From Sediminicola sp. (lineage in GTDB: Bacteria; Bacteroidota; Bacteroidia; Flavobacteriales; Flavobacteriaceae): 64,000 bases of DNA. Positions within the stretch are counted from its first letter, which is position 1, and the number at the start of each line of letters is the position of its first letter. The translations under genes and the position numbers were made by a program. Shown one piece after another: positions 1 through 8,608 of the stretch. The DNA lies in the NCBI GenBank assembly GCA_024643325.1, contig JAHEND010000003.1, forward strand, positions 186,001 to 250,000. The letters are read 5' to 3'. Under the pieces are notes generated by a model. It searched no databases. It saw only the letters and a program-made list of their open reading frames with translations, and was not told the origin of the DNA.

Positions 1-919
1 CTATTCTATGTCTTAGTACATCGTGAACTACAGCCCTAACATCTTCGGGAATTACATAACCCCTTCTTTTAATAAAAGCATAGCACTTTGCAGCCGTTGC
101 CAAGTTAATGCTCCCTCTTGGTGAGGCGCCAAAACTAATTAAAGGTTTAAGACTTTCTAGATTGTATTTTTCAGGAAAACGGGTGGCAAAAATGAGGTCT
201 AATATATATTTCTCAATTTTTTCATCCATATACACTTCACGAACAGCTGCTTGAGCAGATAATATCTGTTTTACAGTAACAACTGGATTTACTTTTTCAT
301 AGGCCTGACTCATTGCTTGCCTCATGACCATCTGCTCCTCAGACATTTTGGGATAAGTAATCACTGTTTTTAGCATAAATCGGTCTACTTGAGCTTCTGG
401 AAGTGGGTAGGTACCCTCTTGTTCTACAGGGTTTTGTGTTGCCAAAACTAAGAAAGGCTTATCTAATACAAATGTTTCATCCCCTATGGTAACTTGTTTT
501 TCTTGCATGGCCTCCAATAGGGCAGATTGAACCTTAGCAGGTGCTCTGTTAATTTCATCAGCAAGAACAAAATTGGCAAAAATAGGCCCCTTCTTAATAG
601 AAAAATCGTTCTCTTTCATGTTAAAAATCATCGTACCCACAACATCTGCAGGAAGTAAATCGGGAGTGAATTGAATTCTACTAAAACTTCCCTTTACTGC
701 TTTGGCTAAAGTGTTTATAGCTAAGGTTTTTGCTAAACCAGGGACCCCTTCTAACAAAATATGACCCTGTCCCAATAAGCCAATCAGCAGCCTTTCTACC
801 ATGTGCTTCTGACCTACAATTACTTTGTTCATTTCAAATTGTAAGGCGTCTATAAAAGCACTTTCATTGGCTATTCTTTCATTAATAGCCGCCATGTCTA
901 TCGAACTCTTTTCTTCCAT
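1..919 (-). CDS. MoxR-family AAA+ ATPase, C-terminus beyond the left edge
   Basis: Reading the minus strand from ATG at 919 gives an uninterrupted frame of 306 codons that runs off the window with no stop. It carries a MoxR-type Walker A (EGVPGLAKT, about residue 58), a Walker B (LADEINRAPAK) and the sensor-like ATQNPVEQEGTYPLPEAQ, then the start of the C-terminal lid. MoxR ATPases are chaperone-like AAA+ proteins. In Bacteroidota they usually lead an operon with a DUF58 protein and von Willebrand A domain (Bat) proteins, which here would lie off the window. Family length is about 320-335 residues, so only a short tail is missing. The gene is divergent from the aldo/keto reductase at 1136. 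The exact partner complex cannot be told from this fragment. Confidence 0.93.
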   Translation of the reverse strand, partial: MEEKSSIDMAAINERIANESAFIDALQFEMNKVIVGQKHMVERLLIGLLGQGHILLEGVPGLAKTLAINTLAKAVKGSFSRIQFTPDLLPADVVGTMIFNMKENDFSIKKGPIFANFVLADEINRAPAKVQSALLEAMQEKQVTIGDETFVLDKPFLVLATQNPVEQEGTYPLPEAQVDRFMLKTVITYPKMSEEQMVMRQAMSQAYEKVNPVVTVKQILSAQAAVREVYMDEKIEKYILDLIFATRFPEKYNLESLKPLISFGASPRGSINLATAAKCYAFIKRRGYVIPEDVRAVVHDVLRHRI

Positions 920-1135
920 AGTGTTTAGATAATTTACGGTGTTTGTAGCTGTACTTAAATTACAGTGCTGCAATTAAAAAATTTATTCACAGACCCCTTG
1001 TTAATACAGCGTTAAAAAATGACTAAACCCCAGGTTTTTATGAAGTTTTTAAGGAATTTATGCCTAATTTCATTTATTATTTTACCCAATGCGGGGAACA
1101 ACATAAAGAAATCACCAATTTTAAAACATTTACAT

Positions 1136-2017
1136 ATGTCTAAAAAGCACCATCCTCCAGAATATTCTCAAATTATCGTAGGCACTATGAATTGGGGAAG
1201 TTGGGGTGCAGCTTTATCTACTAAAGATGTTGCCCATAGGATTGAATCTGCTTTTGATATGGGACTGACAAGCTTTGACCATGCCGATATATATGGAGAT
1301 TACACGACAGAAGCTGCTTTTGGAAGGGGCTTTAAAGCAAGTGGAATTTCAAGAGAATCTGTTCAGTTTATTAGTAAATGTGGTATTGCGCTTGCCAATA
1401 AATCAAGAGGCACGGTGACCAATCACTATAATTATACTTATCAGTATATTTTGAACAGCGTTAAACGCTCCTTGGAAGAATTACAAACAGATTATTTAGA
1501 TCTTTTGTTACTTCACAGACCCAGTCCTTTAATGGATCCAATCGAGATTCAGCAAGCGGTTCAAACTCTTTTAGATAAAGGCTATATTAAGTCTTTTGGA
1601 CTATCTAATTTTACACCTACTCAGACCTCTATAATACAACAAAAACTTAAGGTTAGCGCGAATCAATTAGAAATTTCACTCAAGGCAAACGAACCTTTTT
1701 TTAATGGAGACTTAGATTTTTGTCTTTTGCACCAGATTACACCTATGGCCTGGGCGCCTTTAGGTGGGATCTTAGGAAATCAGTCCCATCCATTAATTTT
1801 AGAAAAGGCTTTTGTTAAATTGGAAAAAAAATACTCTCTTAGCAGAGACGCACTTCTTTTGGCTTGGCTAATGAAACACCCTGCAGGAATTCATCCGGTG
1901 ATTGGAACTACCAAGGTTCCACGATATGAAAATGCCATTAGGGCAATAGATATTGATTTTGACATAGAAGATTGGTTTTATCTTTTAGCTGCCTTTAGAG
2001 GGCACGACATTCCATAA
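1136..2017 (+). CDS. Aldo/keto reductase, YdhF-like
   Basis: This is a 293-residue single-domain NADPH-dependent oxidoreductase of the aldo/keto reductase superfamily, probably cytosolic. The TIM-barrel signature starts right after the chosen Met (IIVGTMNWGSWG). The catalytic tetrad is visible as Asp48 and Tyr53 in FDHADIYGDY, Lys81 in ISKCG and His127 in LLLHRP. The closing IGTTKVPRYENAIRAI matches the cofactor-binding C-terminus. An in-frame ATG at 1019 would add 39 residues with a weak hydrophobic stretch. I prefer 1136 because the family core begins there, but an N-terminal export signal is not excluded. The stop lies 9 bp before the next gene, an SDR dehydrogenase, so the two are probably co-transcribed. 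The physiological substrate is unknown. Confidence 0.87.
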   Translation: MSKKHHPPEYSQIIVGTMNWGSWGAALSTKDVAHRIESAFDMGLTSFDHADIYGDYTTEAAFGRGFKASGISRESVQFISKCGIALANKSRGTVTNHYNYTYQYILNSVKRSLEELQTDYLDLLLLHRPSPLMDPIEIQQAVQTLLDKGYIKSFGLSNFTPTQTSIIQQKLKVSANQLEISLKANEPFFNGDLDFCLLHQITPMAWAPLGGILGNQSHPLILEKAFVKLEKKYSLSRDALLLAWLMKHPAGIHPVIGTTKVPRYENAIRAIDIDFDIEDWFYLLAAFRGHDIP

Positions 2018-2026
2018 ATATAACAT

Positions 2027-2812
2027 ATGAGTATAGAAAAACAATATATGAGCACAGAAAATAAAACAGCCTTAATTACAGGAGCCACTAGTGGGATTGG
2101 AAAAGCGACTGCAATACACTTGGCAGAAATGGGTTATCAACTTGTTTTATGTGGGAGAAATACCTTAAAATTGAATGAAGTAGCATTGTCTCTGTCTAAA
2201 AAGACTAAGGTTTACACACTCTTATTTGATGTGGCAGATAAAGCAGCTGTTTCAGATGCTATTGCCTCCTTAAAAGCCCCTTTTAATGAGATAGATGTGT
2301 TGGTTAATAATGCAGGAAATGCCCATGGTTTAGATTTGTTTCAAGACGCTTCTTTAGTAGATTGGGATGCTATGATAGATATTAATGTAAAAGGATTGCT
2401 CTATGTTTCAAAAGCAGTTTTGCCCGGTATGCTAAGTAGAAACAAAGGACATATTATTCATATTGGATCTACTGCAGGAAAGGAAGTATACCCTAAAGGG
2501 AATGTTTATTGTGCGTCTAAACACGCTGTAGATGCTATTAATAGTGCCATGAGAATAGATTTAAATGGGACAGGTATAAAAGTGGGCGCCATACATCCGG
2601 GACTGGTAGAAACTTCTTTTAGTGAAGTTCGTTTTAAAGGAGATCAAGACAGGGCCGCTCAAGTGTATAAAGGTTTTGCGCCCTTACAGGCCAGCGATAT
2701 TGCAGATGTGATAGGATTTGTTATTTCAAGGCCTTATCATGTTAATATAGCAGATCTAATCGTTATGCCTACTGCTCAAGCAAATAGCACGACAGTCTTT
2801 AAGGAGAGTTAA
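2027..2812 (+). CDS. Short-chain dehydrogenase, YdfG-like 3-hydroxy acid dehydrogenase
   Basis: This is a 261-residue classical SDR. It shows the nucleotide-binding TGATSGIG (18-25), NNAG (94-97), and the catalytic triad Ser148, Tyr161 and Lys165 (YCASK). The ending HVNIADLIVMPTAQ resembles YdfG, an NADP-dependent enzyme oxidising serine, allo-threonine and 3-hydroxy acids, so that activity is the best guess by family. There are two possible starts, ATG 2027 and ATG 2048. The first 42 bases form an imperfect 21-base tandem copy (MSIEKQY/MSTENKT), so either Met could be used. It follows the aldo/keto reductase by 9 bp and precedes the AlbA_2 protein by 18 bp, which suggests a three-gene unit. 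Confidence 0.9.
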   Translation: MSIEKQYMSTENKTALITGATSGIGKATAIHLAEMGYQLVLCGRNTLKLNEVALSLSKKTKVYTLLFDVADKAAVSDAIASLKAPFNEIDVLVNNAGNAHGLDLFQDASLVDWDAMIDINVKGLLYVSKAVLPGMLSRNKGHIIHIGSTAGKEVYPKGNVYCASKHAVDAINSAMRIDLNGTGIKVGAIHPGLVETSFSEVRFKGDQDRAAQVYKGFAPLQASDIADVIGFVISRPYHVNIADLIVMPTAQANSTTVFKES

Positions 2813-2830
2813 TGAAGCAATAATCCAACA

Positions 2831-3967
2831 ATGATCAACAAGCGCCTTTTGGTTAAAAGCCTACTTTCCCATAATGGGGAGAACAGCTTTTATGACAAAA
2901 AAAGAATGATCAATATTGGTTCAAAAGAAGGTAAAGCTAAGTTTTTAAAGCATGTTTGTGCTTTAGCCAATAGCAATCCTAAGAACAGATCTTTTATAGT
3001 CATAGGCGTTTCAGATACAGATAACCTTATAGTGGGGGTAGATTTTTTTGACGATTCAAAAATTCAAAACCTGGTTAATGCATATCTTCACAACGCACCT
3101 GTTATTTCTTATGAAAACATCCATTTTCCAGATCTAGAAGCTGCAAAGGTTATTGGTTTAGTTACAATTAGTTCTTCTGGGAAAGTTTGTAGTCTAAAAA
3201 AAAACATTTGGAAGTATAACGCTGGTACTGTCTTTATAAGAGAAGGCAGTATTAGTTTACCAAAAGATACTGGCTTGGTTTTGCAAGATCTTAATACTGC
3301 CGATGTAGCTGCTATAGAGCTAAGTGCTCAAAATAATATTAAATTAACCTTAGATGGGGTTATAGACTTCATTAAAAATAGACACAAAGACCTCAAGTGT
3401 GAATACAGGGTTTTTAAAGATCAATTTGTGGTATGCTGGGCGGGAATACCAAAACAACAACACAACAACACCTATTTTTCTAGGGTAGACATTGAATTAA
3501 TTACAGAACAAGTCAAACTTTTCTATTCAGACTTAGACGAGGTGATGATTGATTTTGACAACAATTCATTTACCATTATAGAATACGTCAGTTTGGGATT
3601 GGGTATAGAGATAAAGCATTATCCGCTTGAAAAAACTCAAATTCTTTTTAAGGAAAATGGCACCTATCGCATTGACACTACATTAATATTTTCCCCACCT
3701 CTTTTCGATTTAAAACTATTACATCACGTATTTAATAATTGTAAATTTCTTGTAAAAAAGCTCGAAAATTACGGAGTATTTAGTCAAGAAGAGCGCTTAG
3801 AAATAGACGCCTTACCCCAAACGCTTTTACTGTGTTATTTAAACGGTTTTTTGGACGCTAAAGTGCTTTTAGAAAAAATAAAACCCTATTTAAAAGGAAC
3901 TTATACTATTTCTTACGCCAACCTTAAAGAAGCCCAAAGGATCATTAGAAAAGTGAGATATAATTAA
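2831..3967 (+). CDS. AlbA_2 (Schlafen-like) domain protein
   Basis: This 378-residue protein has an N-terminal region (about 20-140) matching the AlbA_2 fold: an acidic/basic start, ALANSNPKNRSFIVIGVSD, then IVGVDFFDDSKIQNLVNAYL. AlbA_2 domains are putative nucleic-acid-binding domains found in bacterial regulators and in Schlafen proteins. The remaining 230 residues show no motif I recognise, and no winged helix is obvious. It is the third gene of the AKR-SDR run. Its stop codon overlaps the convergent sugar kinase gene by 4 bp. Function is unknown; regulation of RNA or DNA is only a family-level inference. Confidence 0.7.
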   Translation: MINKRLLVKSLLSHNGENSFYDKKRMINIGSKEGKAKFLKHVCALANSNPKNRSFIVIGVSDTDNLIVGVDFFDDSKIQNLVNAYLHNAPVISYENIHFPDLEAAKVIGLVTISSSGKVCSLKKNIWKYNAGTVFIREGSISLPKDTGLVLQDLNTADVAAIELSAQNNIKLTLDGVIDFIKNRHKDLKCEYRVFKDQFVVCWAGIPKQQHNNTYFSRVDIELITEQVKLFYSDLDEVMIDFDNNSFTIIEYVSLGLGIEIKHYPLEKTQILFKENGTYRIDTTLIFSPPLFDLKLLHHVFNNCKFLVKKLENYGVFSQEERLEIDALPQTLLLCYLNGFLDAKVLLEKIKPYLKGTYTISYANLKEAQRIIRKVRYN

Positions 3968-4911
3968 ATTTCATTTAGTTCTGGAATAGCGGCTATTGCA
4001 CCATACTTTGTAGTAGTAAGTGCACCAACTTTATTTGCTTTTGTCACCATATTGTAAAGTAGGTCTAATTGAGTAGGTAATTCGATGAGCGGAAAGTCTA
4101 ACTTAGAAATTTGGGCTAATAAACTTCCAATAAAAGCGTCTCCAGCTCCTGTAGTGTCTACTGGAGTTACTTCAGTACTTACAATTTGCTTTTTAGATTT
4201 AGCGGCACTTACTAAAGTTCCTTTGGCACCCATTGTTACACAAATAATGGGCGCTCCTAATTCGTGGAGCGTGTCACAAGCGTCTTCTAAATTTTCCTTC
4301 CCGGAGAGTAATTTTGCCTCCTCTTCACTGAATTTACATAGGTGCGACTTTTCTATAAATGGAAGGCATTTTTTGATAAAGCTGTCTACATTATTTTTCC
4401 ACAAATCCGCCCTGAAATTAGGGTCAAAACTAATAAAGGCATCTTGCGTAAGGGCGTCAAACAAATAGTGGCCATAGGATTCTTCTAAGGAACCCCCTAA
4501 AAAAGATGTGGCGGCACCAAAGTGTACCATTTGTTGGTTAAAAAGGTGTTTGACGTTGCTTTGGTATTGTAATTCCTTATCTGCACCTCTGCTAAAAACG
4601 AAGTCTCTCTCTCCATTAGTATCAAGAGAAACAAACGCCAGAGTGGTAAAAGTATCTGTTCGTTGGGTGAGACTCAAGTCTATCTCGTGTTCCTCCAAGG
4701 TTTTCCATAAAAAGTCTCCAAAAGCATCTTTGCCCAAGCAACCAATAAATGCCGCGTATCCTCCTAGTTTGTTTATTGCACAGGCTACGTTTGCTGGAGC
4801 CCCGCCCGCCTTCTTTGTAAAGGTCTGAGCTTTTTTTAAATCACTTCCTTGATTTTCAGCAACAAAGTCTATGAGTAATTCACCAATACAGAAAACTTTT
4901 TTAATGGACAT
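3964..4911 (-). CDS. PfkB-family carbohydrate kinase, probable fructokinase
   Basis: This is a 315-residue ribokinase/PfkB-fold sugar kinase that phosphorylates a sugar with ATP in the cytosol. Visible signatures are the N-terminal GGAPANVACAINKLGG (36-51) and the C-terminal DTTGAGDAFIGSLLA, with the GAGD anion hole at 255-258 and Asp258 as catalytic base. The pattern with GELLIDFVAE at the start is typical of bacterial fructokinases, but specificity among fructose, ribose and related sugars cannot be settled by eye. The gene stands alone on the minus strand, convergent with the AlbA_2 gene (4-bp overlap) and divergent from the phosphoesterase. No sugar transporter lies nearby. Confidence 0.88.
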   Translation of the reverse strand: MSIKKVFCIGELLIDFVAENQGSDLKKAQTFTKKAGGAPANVACAINKLGGYAAFIGCLGKDAFGDFLWKTLEEHEIDLSLTQRTDTFTTLAFVSLDTNGERDFVFSRGADKELQYQSNVKHLFNQQMVHFGAATSFLGGSLEESYGHYLFDALTQDAFISFDPNFRADLWKNNVDSFIKKCLPFIEKSHLCKFSEEEAKLLSGKENLEDACDTLHELGAPIICVTMGAKGTLVSAAKSKKQIVSTEVTPVDTTGAGDAFIGSLLAQISKLDFPLIELPTQLDLLYNMVTKANKVGALTTTKYGAIAAIPELNEI

Positions 4912-4981
4912 AATAACTTAAAGATATATAGTGTATAACACCTTAAATAAAAGGGCAAATTACAATGAAAAGCTTATCCTT

Positions 4982-5008
4982 CAAAAATAAAGCCATAAAA
5001 AACACAAA
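4982..5008 (-). promoter_or_regulatory. Candidate promoter of the sugar kinase gene
   Basis: On the minus strand a TATTTTTG (-7 type, 4989 to 4982) follows a TTTG (5008 to 5005) after a 15-bp spacer, which is shorter than the usual 17-23. Transcription would start near 4976 and leave a leader of about 65 nt. Confidence 0.3.
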
Positions 5009-5019
5009 CTAATATATGT

Positions 5020-5047
5020 TTTGACGTTTTTAACCAATGTATATTTG
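5020..5047 (+). promoter_or_regulatory. Candidate Bacteroidota promoter for the phosphoesterase gene
   Basis: TTTG (5020-5023) and a perfect -7 element TATATTTG (5040-5047) are separated by 16 bp. The predicted start of transcription, near 5053, falls only about 7 bases before ATG 5060. This argues for the shorter protein and against the TTG start at 5021. Confidence 0.45.
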
Positions 5048-5059
5048 TTAAAAAAAGAG

Positions 5060-5791
5060 ATGAAAGAATATGTAATAGGGGATATTCATGGGGGGTATTT
5101 AGCCTTAAAAGATCTGGTGGGAAAACTCTCTTTAAGCCCTGAGGATCGATTATTTTTTTTAGGAGATTATGTAGACGGTTGGTCGCAGCCTGTTGAAACG
5201 GTAGACTACCTCATTGAATTAAAAGCCCGTTACAATACCATTTTACTTATGGGAAATCACGACTCATTGGTTTTAGAATGGCTGTTAAATGGCCAAGCAA
5301 ATGATTTGTGGCTCAGCCATGGAGGGGCTGCTACTGTCGCTGCTTATCAGAAAGTTTCAGAGGACAAGAAAGCAGCACATTTGTTATTTTACAAAGCGTT
5401 AAAACCTTATTATTTAGATTCAAAAAACAGGCTATTTATTCACGCCGGTTTCACCAATCAAAAAGGGGTTGCCAAAGAATATTTTGAAAAAATATTTTAT
5501 TGGGACAGGTCTCTTTGGGAAACCGCTATTTCTTTTGACCCTAGAATCCCTATAAATAGCCCTTTATACCCCAAGCGTTTTTTGTGTTACAGTGAAATAT
5601 TCATTGGACACAGTTCTTTAGACAAGATAGGAGAAAGTGTTCCAACAAAGCGTGCTAATGTCTGGAATATAGACACCGGAGCAGCATTTAAAGGACCCTT
5701 GTCTGCCATGGAAATAAACACCAAAGATTTTTGGCAATCCAATGCAGTCTATTTGTATTATCCCGATGAGTTAGGAAGAAACGATTTTTGA
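5060..5791 (+). CDS. PPP-type metallophosphoesterase
   Basis: This 243-residue protein has the motif order of serine/threonine phosphatases and diadenosine tetraphosphatases: GDIHG (Asp8, His10), GDYVDG (Asp36), GNHDS (Asn66, His67) and a later IHAGF. These residues bind two metals and hydrolyse phosphate esters. The usual GDYVDRG is GDYVDGW here and GNHE is GNHD, as in bacterial phosphatases of the PrpA/ApaH-like group. Whether it acts on phosphoproteins or dinucleotides cannot be decided. The first 13 codons from a TTG at 5021 are discarded because ATG 5060 starts directly before the first metal motif and just after the -7 element. It is monocistronic. Confidence 0.88.
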   Translation: MKEYVIGDIHGGYLALKDLVGKLSLSPEDRLFFLGDYVDGWSQPVETVDYLIELKARYNTILLMGNHDSLVLEWLLNGQANDLWLSHGGAATVAAYQKVSEDKKAAHLLFYKALKPYYLDSKNRLFIHAGFTNQKGVAKEYFEKIFYWDRSLWETAISFDPRIPINSPLYPKRFLCYSEIFIGHSSLDKIGESVPTKRANVWNIDTGAAFKGPLSAMEINTKDFWQSNAVYLYYPDELGRNDF

Positions 5792-5889
5792 GTAATTTTG
5801 TGACAGGATTCTATTTTATTAAAATCATTTGGTCATATAGGTTAATTAACTCCCCTTAAATTTTATCTTTACTTCAAAATCTCTTTTTA

Positions 5890-6882
5890 ATGTCACAACA
5901 CAATATTAGATTAGAAGTAATGAGGTCTTTAGAGCCTAAAATAGACGGCTTTATTGAACAATTCTTAATTCCCATTGAAGATATATGGCAGCCATCAGAT
6001 TTTCTTCCAGACTCACAGTCAGAAGATTTTTTTGAACAAACAGCGCAAATTAGAGAAGGAGCCAAGGAGATTGGCTATGATCTTTGGGTGACTTTAGTAG
6101 CAGACACTATTACAGAAGAAGCTTTGCCTACCTACGAGTCATGGCTTTTAGATGTAGACGGGATAGACCAACATGCAGATAAAAATGGATGGACCAAATG
6201 GATTAGACATTGGACTGGTGAGGAAAATAGGCATGGAGATGTACTTAATAAGTACCTGTACCTGTCGGGTAGGGTAAACATGAAAGAGGTAGAAAAAAGC
6301 ACCCAATACCTTATTGCAGACGGATTCGATATTGGGACGGATAGAGACCCATATAAAAACTTTGTGTATACGAGTTTTCAAGAATTAGCTACCAATATTT
6401 CCCATAAACGCGTGGGGCAGTTTGCTAAGAAAACAGGCAATCATTTATTAGGTAAAATGTGTGCCATTATTGCAGGAGATGAGATGCGCCATCATTTAGC
6501 ATACAGAGAATTTGTAAAGCTTATTATGGAGCAGGATCCTTCGCAAATGATTTTGGCATTTGCAGATATGATGAAAAAGAAAATCGTTATGCCAGCTCAT
6601 TTCCTTAGAGAATCTGGAGGTGCTGTTAGCAGTGCTTTTGAAGTGTTCTCTAATTGCGCCCAACGTTTGGGTGTATATACGTCTAAAGATTACATAGACA
6701 TTTTAGACAAATTGAATAGTTATTGGGATATTGAAAATGTCAGGGCTATTTCTGATGAAGCAGAAAAAGCACGTGATTATCTAGTGAATCTTCCGAATCG
6801 ATTAACTAGAATTTCTGAGCGTATGAAATTTCCAGAGGACCAGCATCATTTTAAATGGGTGACGCCAAACGGCGTATTATAA
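5890..6882 (+). CDS. Acyl-ACP desaturase (ferritin-like diiron enzyme)
   Basis: This is a 330-residue soluble fatty acid desaturase of the plant stearoyl-ACP type (fatty acid desaturase type 2), which introduces a double bond into acyl chains carried on ACP. The diiron ligands sit in two ExxH motifs, Glu112-Asn-Arg-His115 (TGEENRHGD) and Glu198-Met-Arg-His201 (AGDEMRHH), with further Glu ligands likely at 77 and 165. The typical WTxWIRHWTGEENRH stretch is present. No membrane segments are seen. It is monocistronic and closed by a strong hairpin terminator immediately after the stop. Its role is presumably membrane fluidity control by aerobic unsaturated fatty acid synthesis. The electron donor is not encoded nearby. 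Confidence 0.93.
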   Translation: MSQHNIRLEVMRSLEPKIDGFIEQFLIPIEDIWQPSDFLPDSQSEDFFEQTAQIREGAKEIGYDLWVTLVADTITEEALPTYESWLLDVDGIDQHADKNGWTKWIRHWTGEENRHGDVLNKYLYLSGRVNMKEVEKSTQYLIADGFDIGTDRDPYKNFVYTSFQELATNISHKRVGQFAKKTGNHLLGKMCAIIAGDEMRHHLAYREFVKLIMEQDPSQMILAFADMMKKKIVMPAHFLRESGGAVSSAFEVFSNCAQRLGVYTSKDYIDILDKLNSYWDIENVRAISDEAEKARDYLVNLPNRLTRISERMKFPEDQHHFKWVTPNGVL

Positions 6883-6883
6883 A

Positions 6884-6920
6884 AAAATAAAAAAGGGCTT
6901 TTTAGGCCCTTTTTTATTTT
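6884..6920. terminator. Bidirectional terminator between desaturase and aldehyde dehydrogenase
   Basis: A perfect 15-bp inverted repeat (6884-6898 with 6906-6920, loop of 7) has A-rich and T-rich flanks on both sides. It begins 2 bases after the desaturase stop and ends 21 bases before the convergent aldehyde dehydrogenase stop, so it can serve both. Confidence 0.9.
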
Positions 6921-6940
6921 ACAAAACTTAGCGAAATCTT

Positions 6941-8482
6941 CTATAGGTCAAAAGTAATCCCTTGTGCCAAAGGAAGTTCTGTAGTGTAATTAATAGTATT
7001 GGTTTGTCGCCTCATATAAGCTTTCCAAGCGTCAGACCCTGACTCTCTTCCTCCTCCAGTTTCTTTTTCTCCTCCGAAGGCACCGCCAATTTCAGCACCA
7101 GAGGTACCAATATTTACATTGGCAATTCCACAGTCGGAACCTACAACAGATAGAAAAGCTTCTGCTTCTCTAAGGTTGTTGGTCATAATAGCAGAAGAAA
7201 GTCCTTGTTTAACACCGTTTTGAATTTCTATAGCTTTGTTTACATCACCATCGTATTTGATTAGATATAATATGGGCGCAAAGGTTTCTTCCTGTACAAT
7301 CTCAAAATGGTTTTGAGCTTCTATTATAGTAGGCCTTACATAGCATCCGCTGTTATAAGCGTCCCCTTCAAGAACCCCGCCAGGAACAATTACTTTACCA
7401 CCTTCTTCTTTAGCTTTTTCAATGGCATTGAGGTAGTTGTTTACAGAATCAGTATCTATTAAAGGGCCCATATGCATGCTTGCGTCTAATGGGTTTCCTA
7501 TTTTAAGTTGGCCATATGCTTTCACTAAGGCATCTTTAACTGCCTCGTATTTAGTGCTGTGAACAATCAATCGCCTGGTAGAGGTGCATCTTTGTCCAGC
7601 GGTTCCTACGGCACCAAAAACGGCACCCATCAGGGTCATTTTGAGGTCTGCATCTGGAGTCACTATAATAGCGTTATTCCCGCCCAGTTCTAGAAGGGAC
7701 TTCCCTAATCTAGCCGCTACTTTTTGAGCGACAATTTTTCCCATTCTAATGGAACCTGTAGCTGAGATTAATGCCATTCTAGGGTCTTCTGTCATCCATT
7801 CTCCAACAGCGTAATCGCCATTGATCAGACTGGAGACTCCAGCAGGAATATTATTTTCTTCTAAAACATCTGCTAATATTTTTTGACACGCTACACCACA
7901 TAGTGGGGTTTTTTCAGAGGGTTTCCAAACACATACATCGCCACAAATTAGGGCCAATGCAGTATTCCAAGACCACACAGCAACAGGGAAATTAAATGCA
8001 GAAATAATACCTACAATACCCAAAGGGTGATATTGTTCATACATTCTGTGTCCCGGTCTTTCGGAATGCATAGTCAATCCATGAAGCTGCCTAGACAATC
8101 CAACGGCAAAATCACAAATGTCAATCATTTCTTGTACCTCTCCCAATCCTTCTTGAAGAGATTTTCCCATCTCATAAGACACCAATGCGCCCAAAGGGGC
8201 TTTAAGCGTCCTTAGTCGCTCCCCGAATTGTCTCACTATTTCTCCTCTAAGAGGAGCTGGAGTGACACGCCAGCTTTTAAACGCTCCTTTAGCACTTTTC
8301 ATTACAGCCTCGTATCCTTCCCTGGTTGTGGTGTCTACAGCGCCAATAAGTGATCCATCTACAGGAGAATATGACTGAATGACACTACCGCCTTTTATGG
8401 ATGAATTTCCAATTTTTGTTCCGGAATTTTCCTTTGATAGGCCCAATAGGTTTAGTTGGTCTTGAATGTTAATTACAGACAT
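6941..8482 (-). CDS. ALDH7-type aldehyde dehydrogenase (aminoadipate semialdehyde / piperideine-6-carboxylate)
   Basis: This is a 513-residue NAD(P)-dependent aldehyde dehydrogenase. The general base Glu265 (LELGGNN) and nucleophile Cys299 (GTAGQRCTSTRR) are intact, as are KPSEKTP and EETFAPILY. The N-terminus lacks a signal peptide, so it is cytosolic. The sequence pattern (EYHPLG-like YEQYHPLGIVGIISAFNFPVAVWSW and GGAFGGEKETGGGRESGSDAWKAYMRR) is that of ALDH7/AmaB enzymes, which oxidise 2-aminoadipate 6-semialdehyde in lysine catabolism. No lysine degradation partner lies in the window, so the substrate is a family inference. CvpA lies 126 bp upstream on the same strand. Confidence 0.9.
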   Translation of the reverse strand: MSVINIQDQLNLLGLSKENSGTKIGNSSIKGGSVIQSYSPVDGSLIGAVDTTTREGYEAVMKSAKGAFKSWRVTPAPLRGEIVRQFGERLRTLKAPLGALVSYEMGKSLQEGLGEVQEMIDICDFAVGLSRQLHGLTMHSERPGHRMYEQYHPLGIVGIISAFNFPVAVWSWNTALALICGDVCVWKPSEKTPLCGVACQKILADVLEENNIPAGVSSLINGDYAVGEWMTEDPRMALISATGSIRMGKIVAQKVAARLGKSLLELGGNNAIIVTPDADLKMTLMGAVFGAVGTAGQRCTSTRRLIVHSTKYEAVKDALVKAYGQLKIGNPLDASMHMGPLIDTDSVNNYLNAIEKAKEEGGKVIVPGGVLEGDAYNSGCYVRPTIIEAQNHFEIVQEETFAPILYLIKYDGDVNKAIEIQNGVKQGLSSAIMTNNLREAEAFLSVVGSDCGIANVNIGTSGAEIGGAFGGEKETGGGRESGSDAWKAYMRRQTNTINYTTELPLAQGITFDL

Positions 8483-8608
8483 AATGTTATTTTTATAACT
8501 TTTTGGTTATTAAATGTGAAATTTTATATATCTAAAGGTAATAATTAATAGTCTAAGTTTATTTACTTGGCAGCATCACTTTTGGGTTGCATTTTGCTCT
8601 TGGGTTCA

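Noticed and set aside
951-967. Short inverted repeat CTGTA-N7-TACAG between the MoxR and aldo/keto reductase genes
   Set aside because: Only 5-bp arms in AT-rich DNA; this is expected by chance and no promoter element fits beside it.
4085-4828. Two plus-strand frames opposite the PfkB kinase gene
   Set aside because: The minus-strand kinase motifs are complete, so these are antisense shadows.
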